A stretch of 64,000 bases of DNA, taken from assembly GCF_001027285.1 (NCBI RefSeq), contig NZ_CP011509.1, positions 1,744,501 to 1,808,500 of the forward strand. Direction: 5' to 3'. The notes below the pieces were generated by a model. That model saw only the letters and a list, made by a program, of their open reading frames with translations. It was not told the DNA's origin and made no database searches. The stretch is from Archangium gephyra (GTDB lineage: Bacteria; Myxococcota; Myxococcia; Myxococcales; Myxococcaceae). Below are positions 54,096 through 61,803 of this stretch, piece by piece. Each line of letters begins with the position of its first letter. Position 1 is the stretch's first letter. Made by a program: the position numbers and the translations under genes.

Positions 54096-55292
54096 ATGGA
54101 GCCGACCCTGATGAGAGCCGTTCCCCTTCGCTGTGCTTCCCTGGCCCTGGTGCTGATGTGTGGTGCCTGTGGCCCGTTGTTCGATGACGTGGAGCCCGCC
54201 TGTGACGGGTGGAGGCCCGGAGACGTCGTCCTCACCGAACTGCTGCCCGACCCCGAGGGGACGGACACCGGGCAGGAGTGGCTGGAGCTCCACAACCCCG
54301 GGCGCTCGGCGGTGGACCTGCGCGGGCTGCTGCTCTACGCGGCCCGCCCGGATGGCTCGCAGGAGCGGGCCTACCTCTTCGAGGAGTCCGTGCCCGTGGA
54401 GGCCAGGGGCTATGTGGTGCTCGGCGACGTGCGCTCCGACGCTCTGCCCGCCCAGGTGACTCACTCGTACGGCGACACCCTGGGCTCGCTGGGCAACTCG
54501 GGCGGGCTCGTCGGCCTGCGCTGTGGCTCCGTCGTCGTCGACGAGGTGCGCTACACCGGACCCCTCCGCTCGGGCGTGGCGCGCATCTACGACGGGCGGC
54601 TCGTCCCGGACGCGGTCGACAACGACGAGGCGAGCCGCTGGTGTGATGCGCCCGCTCCCGCTTCGGACGGTGGCACGCGGGCGAGCCCCGGTGCCGCGAA
54701 CCCGGCCTGTGCGGAGGCCGCCACGGATGGAGGCGTGCCCGCGGGCTCGTGTCTGTCTTCACGCACGGGGATGGTCCGGAGCCTGTCGCGTCCGCGTCCG
54801 GGAGACCTGGTCATCACCGAGGTCATGGCCGATCCGAAGGCCGTGGCGGACACGCAAGGGGAGTGGGTGGAGGTGTATGCCCTGCGCGAGGTGGACCTCA
54901 ATGGCGTGACGCTCGCCAACGAGGGGAGTGGCCGGGCCCTGCTCGGTGACTCGCGGTGTCTGGAGTTGAAGGCGGGCACCCATGGTGTGCTCGCCCGGAG
55001 CGCGGAGGCCACGCTCAATGGTGGGCTGCCTCCCGTCCTGGGCACCTTCGCGTTTGGCTTGAGCAACGGCCCGGAGCCCCATGCGCTCCGGTTGTCCCTC
55101 GAGGAGACCTTGCTCGACGAGGTGTCCTGGACGAGCGCCGCGACGCCCGGGGTGTCCCGGCAGCTCGACCCGGCACGCAGGGATGCCACGCGCAACGATG
55201 CGCCGGAGGGCTTCTGTCTGACGCCCAAGGACTTCCGCTTCGGTCTGGGAGACCAGGGCACCCCTGGCGCGGAGAACCGTCCATGCACCTGA
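54096..55292 (+). CDS. Lipoprotein with two lamin-tail domains
   Basis: A 398-residue lipoprotein (lipobox in LALVLMCGAC). Two lamin-tail (LTD) folds are seen: about 40-150 (GDVVLTELLPDPEGTDTGQE, WLELHNPG, RGYVVLGD) and about 235-340 (GDLVITEVMADPKAVADTQG, EWVEVYALREVDLNGVTL). In bacteria LTDs occur in secreted nucleases and phosphatases and next to DNA-uptake proteins. It starts immediately after the stop of the HhH/barrel gene (ATG 54096; ATG 54111 possible) and overlaps the SNase gene by 10 bases. Confidence 0.76.
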   Translation: MEPTLMRAVPLRCASLALVLMCGACGPLFDDVEPACDGWRPGDVVLTELLPDPEGTDTGQEWLELHNPGRSAVDLRGLLLYAARPDGSQERAYLFEESVPVEARGYVVLGDVRSDALPAQVTHSYGDTLGSLGNSGGLVGLRCGSVVVDEVRYTGPLRSGVARIYDGRLVPDAVDNDEASRWCDAPAPASDGGTRASPGAANPACAEAATDGGVPAGSCLSSRTGMVRSLSRPRPGDLVITEVMADPKAVADTQGEWVEVYALREVDLNGVTLANEGSGRALLGDSRCLELKAGTHGVLARSAEATLNGGLPPVLGTFAFGLSNGPEPHALRLSLEETLLDEVSWTSAATPGVSRQLDPARRDATRNDAPEGFCLTPKDFRFGLGDQGTPGAENRPCT

Positions 55293-55783
55293 GTCATGGC
55301 TGGCGGGTGCTGTGCGTGGTGCTCGGGCTGGGGCTCGTCGTGCTGTGCGCGTGCGGCTCGGAGTCCTCGTGTGGCCCGGGTGCCGGTGTGGTGTCGAGGG
55401 TCGTGGATGGGGACACCCTCGTGCTCCAGAGCGGCGAGCGCGTGCGCTACCTGCTCGTGGACACCCCGGAGAGCACGGGCGGCAAACACGAGTGTTTCGG
55501 CGCCGAGGCCCGGGACTTCAACCGCTCGCTCGTGGAGGGGCGCCTGGTGCGGCTGGAGTACGGCGAGGCGTGTACCGACCGCTATGGGCGGCTGCTCGCG
55601 TATGTGACGGTGGACGGACGCGAGGTGAATGCACTGCTCGCGGAGGGTGGGTACGCCTGCGTGCTGTACATATCTCCCGCGGGCAAGTCCCGGCGCTCGG
55701 AGTTCGAGGCGCTCGAGTCCGCGGCCCAGCGCGCCGGGCGCGGCCTGTGGGGCCAGTGTTCTGTCGCGCCCTGTGCACGGTGA
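55283..55783 (+). CDS. Micrococcal-nuclease-like (SNase) lipoprotein
   Basis: A 166-residue lipoprotein (lipobox LVVLCACG) with a staphylococcal-nuclease fold: RVVDGDTLVLQSGERVRYLL (calcium Asp and catalytic Arg region), VDTPESTG with the catalytic Glu, ACTDRYGRLLAYV with the second Arg, and EVNALLAEGGYACVLY. It should be a calcium-dependent nuclease on the cell surface. ATG 55283 lies inside the end of the lamin-tail gene, showing coupling. This gene closes a three-gene operon of surface proteins. Confidence 0.85.
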   Translation: MHLSHGWRVLCVVLGLGLVVLCACGSESSCGPGAGVVSRVVDGDTLVLQSGERVRYLLVDTPESTGGKHECFGAEARDFNRSLVEGRLVRLEYGEACTDRYGRLLAYVTVDGREVNALLAEGGYACVLYISPAGKSRRSEFEALESAAQRAGRGLWGQCSVAPCAR

Positions 55784-55834
55784 GGCCATGGCCGGACGAA
55801 GGGCGGGGCACCCCATGGTAGGTTCCGCCCGGTG

Positions 55835-56443
55835 ATGGTCTCGAATCAGGATGCGGCGGAGCTGGCTTCACCGCGCGAGCTGGAGCTGCGGTTGAAGCTG
55901 ATCCCTCCCGGCGACACCGTGCGAGGCTATTTCTTCAACTGCGCCCTGGAGCAGGTCCGTCTCCAGGGGGATGAAGAGGCGCTGCGGCGCTGTGTCGAGG
56001 CGAGCGGGCTGGAGTCGCCCACGGCCTTCTTCAAGTACCCGATGAGCGCCCTGCTGCGGCTGCTCTACCACGTGGCGTGGGCCCTGAATGACTCCCGCGG
56101 AGGTTTCGAGGCGTCCCTGCGGCTGCTCGGGCAGTGGACGGCGAAGGAGTTCCTGCGGGGCTCGGTGGGCAGGACGATGTTGTTGTTGGCCGGAAGGAAC
56201 CTGAAGCGGCTGGCCGATTATCTGCCCACCGCCTACGGCACGGGCTGGGAGCACGGGTGGGGCGAGGTGATGTGGACCGGCTCCGGCCAGTGCCTCGTGT
56301 CCATCCACGGCAACGTCGTTCCCTACCCGTACTTCGAAGGTGTCTTCCTGGAGGTGTTCCAGGCCGCGGGCGCCACGAACCTGAAGGTCAGGGGATGGCA
56401 GCTGGGCACCGCCCACACGCGCTACTCACTCTCCTGGGACTGA
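55835..56443 (+). CDS. DUF2378 (TIGR02265) family protein, paralogue C
   Basis: A 202-residue, more divergent member of the family at 5586 and 50458. Landmarks are DTVRGYFFNCALEQVRLQG, KYPMSALLRLLYHVAW and a C-terminal NLKVRGWQLGTAHTRYSLSW. The start could be GTG 55832 or ATG 55835. It lies 51 bases after the SNase gene on the same strand and is convergent with the next gene. Confidence 0.72.
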   Translation: MVSNQDAAELASPRELELRLKLIPPGDTVRGYFFNCALEQVRLQGDEEALRRCVEASGLESPTAFFKYPMSALLRLLYHVAWALNDSRGGFEASLRLLGQWTAKEFLRGSVGRTMLLLAGRNLKRLADYLPTAYGTGWEHGWGEVMWTGSGQCLVSIHGNVVPYPYFEGVFLEVFQAAGATNLKVRGWQLGTAHTRYSLSWD

Positions 56444-56466
56444 GCGGGTCTTCCCCGCAGACGCGA

Positions 56467-56895
56467 CTAGAGGTTGTCCTGGAGGCCGCGCTGCCTGAAG
56501 CCCACGGTGTGATGGGCATCGTCTCTGGGGCGGCCCCCTGGCTGGATGCCAAAGGCGCGGGGATTGAACCCATCGTAGTGCAACAGGCCGTTGGGCCCGG
56601 CATCCATGCCATACAGCACCAGCAGCTCCAGCAGGGATTGATCCCTGACCCGCAGCGCCCGCTGGATCGTCACGATCTTCTGCCGGTGGCTGCTCATGAT
56701 GGCGTTGGAGTAGCGCTGGTTCCGGGTGGTCAGGTAGTGCTCGATCCAGTCCAGACACGAGCCAGCGCAGATTCCCATCGCGGCCACGGACTCATCGCCG
56801 AAGTAGTGCTCCAGATCCGGGCTGCCGTGGGCCTGGGAGAACTGCCGGTAGAAAGTCCCACCGTAGAGCAGCAGGGTATCGTCGAACAGGCCCAT
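56467..56895 (-). CDS. Unknown protein, 142 residues
   Basis: Not recognised. Starts MGLFDDTLLLYGGTFYRQF; contains MGICAGSCLDWIEHYLTTRN, a helical middle (IVTIQRALRVRDQSLLELL) and a polar tail. The N-terminal extension in the same frame (to 56949) is Arg/Pro-rich and probably not translated. No ribosome site is clear. It is on the same strand as the hydrolase gene upstream, 71 bases away. Confidence 0.55.
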   Translation of the reverse strand: MGLFDDTLLLYGGTFYRQFSQAHGSPDLEHYFGDESVAAMGICAGSCLDWIEHYLTTRNQRYSNAIMSSHRQKIVTIQRALRVRDQSLLELLVLYGMDAGPNGLLHYDGFNPRAFGIQPGGRPRDDAHHTVGFRQRGLQDNL

Positions 56896-56966
56896 ACCCG
56901 GCAGTAGGCCGCGCGCGGGAGAAGCCTTCAAGGCAGGGGCACGCCGCACCCATGGCTCCCCTCGCG

Positions 56967-57809
56967 TTACACGCCGTGAGCCCGGCGTGGGAACTCGAGC
57001 GGTGATGCGCTCGGGTCCTCCGGGCGCGCGAGGCTCGCCCGCCCGGAGTCAGGGCTCGTGAGGAACTGGCCGTACCAGCGGACCAGGGCCTCGTACAGCG
57101 AGGGATGCCGCGGAGTGTGGGAGCTGCCCGGAAGCAGGAGCAACTCCTTGGGCGCGAGGGCCACCTCGTGCAGCAGCCGCGAGTCGTCCGAGGGCACCGT
57201 CGCATCCTCCGCGTTGTGGATGAAGAGGGCGGGCACGTGCCACCGCCGCATCCGTTCCACCATGCCGTGGCCCGCCGCATCGGTGAAGAAGTGCGGCCCG
57301 ATGTCACACCGCGTTCCGAGCGACGTATGGCGGCTGGAGACCCCTCGTGGGTTGTAGCCCTCGCCCATGAAGGCGGGGAGGTACTCCAGCGGCCGGGCGG
57401 GTGTCGCCATCAGCACCGCGCAGCGGATGTGCTCCGGGGCGAGCGCCAGAATCGTATTCACGCCCATGCAGTGGCCCAGCAGTCCGAGGCGCCCGGTGTC
57501 GACCTCGGGCAGGGTCCGCGTGAACGCGAGCATCACTCCGAGCTCGGCCACCATCTTCGTGGGGGAGGTGTCGACGTAGCGCCCCTCGCTCTCGCCACAT
57601 CCGGAGAAGTCGAAGCGGATGACCGCGAGCCCGTTGCCGGTGAGCGCCCGGGTGACGGCGTCGAAGAGCCCCCGCTCCTCCTTGGTGCCGAAGAAGCCAT
57701 GCACGAGGAGCACCGTGGGCAGGGGGCCCTCGAGGTGCTCGGGGCGGGCCGCGAGCCCCACGAGCCGTTGCCCCTCATGATTCGTCGTGAAGACCTGGGA
57801 TTCGATCAT
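56967..57809 (-). CDS. Alpha/beta hydrolase with a Cys nucleophile (dienelactone-hydrolase-like)
   Basis: A 280-residue hydrolase. The nucleophile elbow is GLLGHCMGVNTILAL, with Cys where most relatives have Ser. Acid Asp in FIHNAEDATVP and His in LLPGSSHTPRHP complete the triad; VLLVHGFFGTKEERG forms the oxyanion region. Cys nucleophiles in this fold are known in dienelactone hydrolases. The ATG overlaps the stop of the glycosyltransferase gene (ATGA, 57806-57809), so the two are translationally coupled and probably act in one pathway. Confidence 0.8.
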   Translation of the reverse strand: MIESQVFTTNHEGQRLVGLAARPEHLEGPLPTVLLVHGFFGTKEERGLFDAVTRALTGNGLAVIRFDFSGCGESEGRYVDTSPTKMVAELGVMLAFTRTLPEVDTGRLGLLGHCMGVNTILALAPEHIRCAVLMATPARPLEYLPAFMGEGYNPRGVSSRHTSLGTRCDIGPHFFTDAAGHGMVERMRRWHVPALFIHNAEDATVPSDDSRLLHEVALAPKELLLLPGSSHTPRHPSLYEALVRWYGQFLTSPDSGRASLARPEDPSASPLEFPRRAHGV

Positions 57810-58780
57810 GCCGCCAGCGCCTGGGGCCAGGGGTGAATGCGGAGCTGACCCTGCTCCAGCGTCAGCGCGAAGCTCGGCGAGCCCGTGGACAGCATCCAGC
57901 GCCGTAGCTCGTCGGACAGGTAGTCCATGGTCTGCAAGCGTTTGCCCAGGTCGAGGAAGCCATGGAAGCCCATGGCGTGATGACCCGAGGGGGGTAGGGG
58001 CTCCTGGAACAGCCGCTCCACGTGCTCGCCCGCGCTGGCGTCGTAGATGACGTCGCAGGTGTCGAGGTGCCGGGTGGCCACCTTGCCGGGGAACCGGCCC
58101 AGCGCGAAGTGGTGGTAGAGGACGTACTCGGACGCCGCGTTCCATTTGGTGACGTCCACGCCATCCATGAACGCCCGCCAGAAGGGCTTCTGGTGGTGGG
58201 CCTCCGCGAGCGCCATCAGCTCCTCGAGGATGTCGCGCTGGAGCAGCAGATGGTGGTGCATGCCGCTGAAGGCGTGGCGGGAGGAGAAGCCGGGCACGAG
58301 GTTGCGGGCGAACGTGGCGTGGACGTGCTCCTCGCGGTCCGGATCCTCGCGGCCCTGCAACTCCCAGTGGAGGGGATAGCCCAGGGCCAGGAGGGCCCGG
58401 CCGTCCTCGTCCAGGAATTCCACCTCGCCGGTGAACACGAAGTCCGAGTCCAGGATGAGTGTGTCTGGCAACAGGTCCGGGATGACGCGGAACACGTAGA
58501 GCTTGAGGAGCTGCTGGTAGTACCAGGAGCCATTCGGGTACGCGCACCCGCGCGAGGCGAGCACCCGGGTGACCTCCGCGAGCGTGAAGGGGAAGCGTTC
58601 CTCACCGTGCTGCCGCACCTGCTCCGGAAGACACCCCTCCGCCAGATGGATGGGCGTGGGGGAGATCACATGGAGGGTGCGGATCGGGTTCTTCGAGCAC
58701 CGGAGGATTCCCTCGATGCAGCGGCGCAGTTTGAAGAAGTCCTTGGGGGCCACGGGGATGACCACATCCATCTGTCTCAT
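57806..58780 (-). CDS. Putative glycosyltransferase (DUF6492-like)
   Basis: A 324-residue GT-A-like protein. It starts MRQMDVVIPVAPKDFFKLRR, with the metal-binding DxD in DTLILDSDFVFTGEVEF, then SGMHHHLLLQRDILEELM and YVLYHHFALGRFPGKVATRH. This pattern (VVIP..., DSD, HH, W/F-rich middle) resembles the DUF6492 glycosyltransferases. GGAAGG 6 nt before ATG 58780 supports the start over the upstream in-frame region. It is the first gene of an operon with the Cys hydrolase and is divergent from the ArsR gene. Confidence 0.72.
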   Translation of the reverse strand: MRQMDVVIPVAPKDFFKLRRCIEGILRCSKNPIRTLHVISPTPIHLAEGCLPEQVRQHGEERFPFTLAEVTRVLASRGCAYPNGSWYYQQLLKLYVFRVIPDLLPDTLILDSDFVFTGEVEFLDEDGRALLALGYPLHWELQGREDPDREEHVHATFARNLVPGFSSRHAFSGMHHHLLLQRDILEELMALAEAHHQKPFWRAFMDGVDVTKWNAASEYVLYHHFALGRFPGKVATRHLDTCDVIYDASAGEHVERLFQEPLPPSGHHAMGFHGFLDLGKRLQTMDYLSDELRRWMLSTGSPSFALTLEQGQLRIHPWPQALAA

Positions 58781-58901
58781 GCGATGCCTTCCACTCCGGT
58801 TGCGAACCTCGCTCGAGAGGCTGCGCGAAGTTCCCGGCGAGTGCCACCCCCCTGGGGCTCGTCCCGGTCTTGAAGAGGTTGGGTTCCAAAGGACCCGCGA
58901 C

Positions 58902-58931
58902 TTGACATGCAACCCGAAGGTTGCATATTGC
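58902..58931 (+). promoter_or_regulatory. Promoter with embedded operator for the ArsR/SRPBCC operon
   Basis: TTGACA (58902-58907), an 18-base spacer, then TATTGC (58926-58931). The spacer is exactly the inverted repeat TGCAACC-CGAA-GGTTGCA (58908-58925). A repressor on this palindrome would block RNA polymerase; the obvious candidate is the ArsR-type protein encoded next, acting on its own promoter. Confidence 0.72.
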
Positions 58932-58940
58932 TAGGGATAG

Positions 58941-59264
58941 ATGGACATGGACATCGTGTTCAAGGCACTCGCCGACCCGAGCCGCCGGCAGCTCCTGGAC
59001 CTGCTGTACCAGGAGAACGGGCGGACGCTCGGCGAGCTCTGCGAGCACCTGGACATGTCCCGTCAGGCGGTCACCAAGCACCTGGACGTGCTCGAGGAGG
59101 CCAACCTCGTCGCCGTCGTGTGGCGGGGCCGAGAGAAGCTGCACTACCTCAATCCCGTGCCGCTGCAGGACATCTACGAGCGGTGGATCGGGAAGTTCGA
59201 GCGTCAGCGCCTGCACGCGCTGCACACGCTCAAGACAAGGCTGGAAGAAGATGACGAATCCTAA
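58941..59264 (+). CDS. ArsR-family winged-helix regulator
   Basis: A 107-residue regulator: winged helix with FKALADPSRRQLLDLLYQEN, recognition helix in LDMSRQAVTKHLDVLEEANL and the wing VWRGREKLHYLNP. No Cys metal site is present, so it is of the non-metal subgroup that pairs with SRPBCC proteins. AGGGA about 5 nt before ATG 58941. It probably represses itself through the palindrome in its promoter. The SRPBCC gene overlaps its end by 14 bases. Confidence 0.9.
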   Translation: MDMDIVFKALADPSRRQLLDLLYQENGRTLGELCEHLDMSRQAVTKHLDVLEEANLVAVVWRGREKLHYLNPVPLQDIYERWIGKFERQRLHALHTLKTRLEEDDES

Positions 59265-59715
59265 GCCGCAGTTCGTCTACGTCACGTACATCCAGACGAC
59301 GCCGGAGAAGGTCTGGGCCGCCCTGCAGGACCCCGAGATGACCCGGCAGTTCTGGGGCATGCACAAGAACGTCTCCGACTGGAAGCCCGGCTCGCGCTGG
59401 ACGCATCAGGACTATGAGTCCAACGAGGTGCGCGTCACCGGCCAGGTGCTCGAGGCCGAGCCGCCCAGGAAGCTCGTCCTCACCTGGGGCTGGCCCGAGG
59501 GGCGTCCCGGGGCCGAGCCTCCGTCCAGGGTCACCTTCCTCATCGAGCCCTTCATGGGCACGGTGCGCCTGACGGTGCTGCACGACGAGCTCGTCGAGGG
59601 CGGCGCCATGATGAAGGGAATCTCCCAGGGCTGGCCGCCCATCCTCTCGAGCCTCAAGTCGCTGCTCGAGACTGGCCAGCCGCTGGCGATGACCACGAAG
59701 CGCTGGGGTGGCTAG
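59251..59715 (+). CDS. SRPBCC/AHSA1-family protein
   Basis: A 154-residue START-like (AHSA1/Bet v 1) protein that would hold a small hydrophobic ligand. Typical phrases are YVTYIQTTPEKVWAALQDPE near the N-terminus, GQVLEAEPPRKLVLTWGW and the C-terminal helix GWPPILSSLKSLLETG. ArsR plus SRPBCC pairs are a common two-gene arrangement; the ligand and signal are unknown. GGAAGAAG directly before ATG 59251. The transcript probably ends at the hairpin 59751-59777. Confidence 0.88.
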   Translation: MTNPKPQFVYVTYIQTTPEKVWAALQDPEMTRQFWGMHKNVSDWKPGSRWTHQDYESNEVRVTGQVLEAEPPRKLVLTWGWPEGRPGAEPPSRVTFLIEPFMGTVRLTVLHDELVEGGAMMKGISQGWPPILSSLKSLLETGQPLAMTTKRWGG

Positions 59716-59750
59716 CGTCGTTCCGGCGACCTTCCGGCCGCGAGTGGTTC

Positions 59751-59777
59751 CAACTGGTCCGACTGTCGGACCAGTTG
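59751..59777. terminator. Perfect 12-bp hairpin between convergent genes
   Basis: CAACTGGTCCGA (59751-59762), loop CTG, TCGGACCAGTTG (59766-59777): 12 of 12 pairs. It lacks a T-run on either strand, but it sits midway between two converging stop codons, so a bidirectional, U-less terminator or a protein site is likely. Confidence 0.6.
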
Positions 59778-59817
59778 CTCGCGCTCGCGCCCGGAGGCCG
59801 CTCCCCAGCGGACCGCT

Positions 59818-61803
59818 TCACTCGCTCCGGCGCCTGCGGCGGGCCAGCGCGGTGAACGTGCCCAGGCCCAGCAGCACCCACGAGGCGTCTCCTCCCGTGG
59901 CCGAGCAGCCACTGCCCAGCAGGGCGAGGTCCGCACCCGTGACGCGGAAGCTCCGCGTGGCCGGGCTTTCGTCCACGTTGCCCGCCGCATCCCGGGCCCG
60001 CACCTGCAGGGTGTACGCACCCTCGACGAGCCCGTTGAGGGTGAGGCTCACAGGGCACGGGGTGAAGTCCGCACCATTCAGGCTGCACTCGTAGGTGACG
60101 CCCGGCTCCGTCGCGCTGAACTCGAACGTCGCGGTGTTCTGCCGGGTGAAGCCAGACGGGCCGGTGACGATGGTGGTGTCCGGCGCAACGGTGTCCACCG
60201 TGAAGGTGTTGATCGCGCTCCTCGGACTGCTCACCGCCAGCACCTCCGAGACGGCCTGCACGGTGTGCGGGCCATCGGACAGGTCGGCGGGGGGAGTGAA
60301 GGTGTAGTTGCCGCTGGCGTCGGATGTCTGGCTGCCTGCGTAGTTGCCATCGATGTAGAGGAGCACCGTGACACCCGCGGGCCGGGCCTCGCCAGTAATG
60401 GGGGGACGGCGGTTGCTGGTGACCGAGCCGTTGGCCGGCGTGATGATCGTGGGGACCTCGGGCACGACGAAGCCGCCCGGCAGCAGGGTGGGGTCGACCG
60501 CCGTGCCCGCCTGGGCTCCGTAGGACGGCTCCGAGGACTCCAACTGAACGCCGGCCGTCGCACCATTGGCGACGATGGGGCAGGAGCCTCCCTCGGCCTG
60601 GAACAGCACCCGTCCTCCTCCGCCACCCCCTCCCGGTCCCACCCGGAGGGTGTTGACGTTGCCGCCGATGCCTCCCGTGACGGAGACCGCACCGCAGTCG
60701 GCCGTCCTGACGAAGCGCAGGTAGACGGAGCCACCCGCGCCACCGCCACTGCCTCCATCCAGGTTCGAGGCGTTGGCCGAGCCACCCGAGGCGGTGATGG
60801 TGCCCGACCCCGTGAGCTGGCCGGCCCGGATGAAGATGGCGCCACCTCCACGCCCTCCCGGTACGCCCGTGCCGCTGGAGCCATGACCGGACCCGCCGCC
60901 ACCGCCGAACGTCCATTGGGTCAAGGGTTCGTAGGTGAGCGCCGCGCCTCCCAGCCCGCCCACGTCCCGCCCTCCGTCGCTCGAGCGCCCTCCCTTGCCA
61001 CCCACCCCGCCATGTCCACCGCCTCCTCCGCCCGACTTCTGGCAGACACCTCCGCCCGCGCCATTGGCCACGTTGCCACGCCCGGTCTGGGCGGTGCCGT
61101 AGCGCGAGCTGACGATGCCCTCGCCCTTCTGCGCGCCCGAGGGGGCTGGCTGCTCCGGTGTCAGCGCTCCCGAGCAGCCCGAGGCCCCCGTGGTGTCATT
61201 CACGTACTGGCCCCCGCGGAACCCCAGGGCGCTGGCGCTGATCACCCCCATGTTGTTCACCGTGCCAGTGGCCAGGAACGCGATGATGCCTCCCGTGCTC
61301 CCATCCCAGGCCGGAGCCGTGATGATGCCCGTCGAGGCGATGGTGATATTGGTGTACTCGGGCACCCGGATGACCTGGGTCACGTTGGGCGCGTACCCCC
61401 GGATGAGTGGGGCCGTGAGCACCAGCCTCGCCTCTGTCGTCCCCGCGTCCAGCCGCGCGAACTCCCAGCGCCCCACTCCCTCCGAAGCGGCCGTGATGTC
61501 GACCGGCTCCGGGGTGGGGGCCTTCACGAGGCCCGTTGTCTGGTACACCAGCACCAGGTCACCGGCGGCGAAGCAGGTGGCGTTTCCGGTACACGCTCCG
61601 ATGGGGATGGCGGTGCTGCCCACCTCCAGCGAGGCCGTGACGGGGGCATAGCTGTTGATCGTACTGGCCGCATCCACCGAGAGCCCCAGGTTGCGCCCCG
61701 AGCCCACGCCGAACGTGTCGGCCTCGGCCAGGGCCGCGCTCGAGCCGAGCGCCAGCACGCACACCGCGGCCGCGAGCCACGTCTTCATGAATGGAGTCTT
61801 CAT
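59818..61803 (-). CDS. Surface protein with Gly-rich region, Ig-like domains and MYXO-CTERM tail
   Basis: A 661-residue exported protein. It has a signal peptide (MKTWLAAAVCVLALGSSAAL) and an N-terminal beta domain. A long Gly-rich region with beta-helix character (GGGGGHGGVGGKGG, GRGGGAIFIRAGQL) is followed by two Ig/FN3-like domains near 440-620 (VLLYIDGNYAGSQTSDASG; YECSLNGADFTPCP). The tail is a MYXO-CTERM sorting signal: a Cys in LLGSGCSATGG, a hydrophobic helix and RRRRR. Myxosortase-type processing would leave it on the cell surface. It resembles gliding-associated AgmC-type proteins in layout, but I would not assign that name. Its ATG overlaps the stop of the OmpA gene (ATGA). Confidence 0.8.
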   Translation of the reverse strand: MKTPFMKTWLAAAVCVLALGSSAALAEADTFGVGSGRNLGLSVDAASTINSYAPVTASLEVGSTAIPIGACTGNATCFAAGDLVLVYQTTGLVKAPTPEPVDITAASEGVGRWEFARLDAGTTEARLVLTAPLIRGYAPNVTQVIRVPEYTNITIASTGIITAPAWDGSTGGIIAFLATGTVNNMGVISASALGFRGGQYVNDTTGASGCSGALTPEQPAPSGAQKGEGIVSSRYGTAQTGRGNVANGAGGGVCQKSGGGGGGHGGVGGKGGRSSDGGRDVGGLGGAALTYEPLTQWTFGGGGGSGHGSSGTGVPGGRGGGAIFIRAGQLTGSGTITASGGSANASNLDGGSGGGAGGSVYLRFVRTADCGAVSVTGGIGGNVNTLRVGPGGGGGGGRVLFQAEGGSCPIVANGATAGVQLESSEPSYGAQAGTAVDPTLLPGGFVVPEVPTIITPANGSVTSNRRPPITGEARPAGVTVLLYIDGNYAGSQTSDASGNYTFTPPADLSDGPHTVQAVSEVLAVSSPRSAINTFTVDTVAPDTTIVTGPSGFTRQNTATFEFSATEPGVTYECSLNGADFTPCPVSLTLNGLVEGAYTLQVRARDAAGNVDESPATRSFRVTGADLALLGSGCSATGGDASWVLLGLGTFTALARRRRRSE

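Noticed and set aside
51024-54464. A 1146-codon minus-strand frame opposite the HhH/barrel and lamin-tail genes
   Set aside because: Composition is that of a GC-rich shadow (His, Arg, Gly, Ala), with no motif, while the plus-strand frames show signals and domains.
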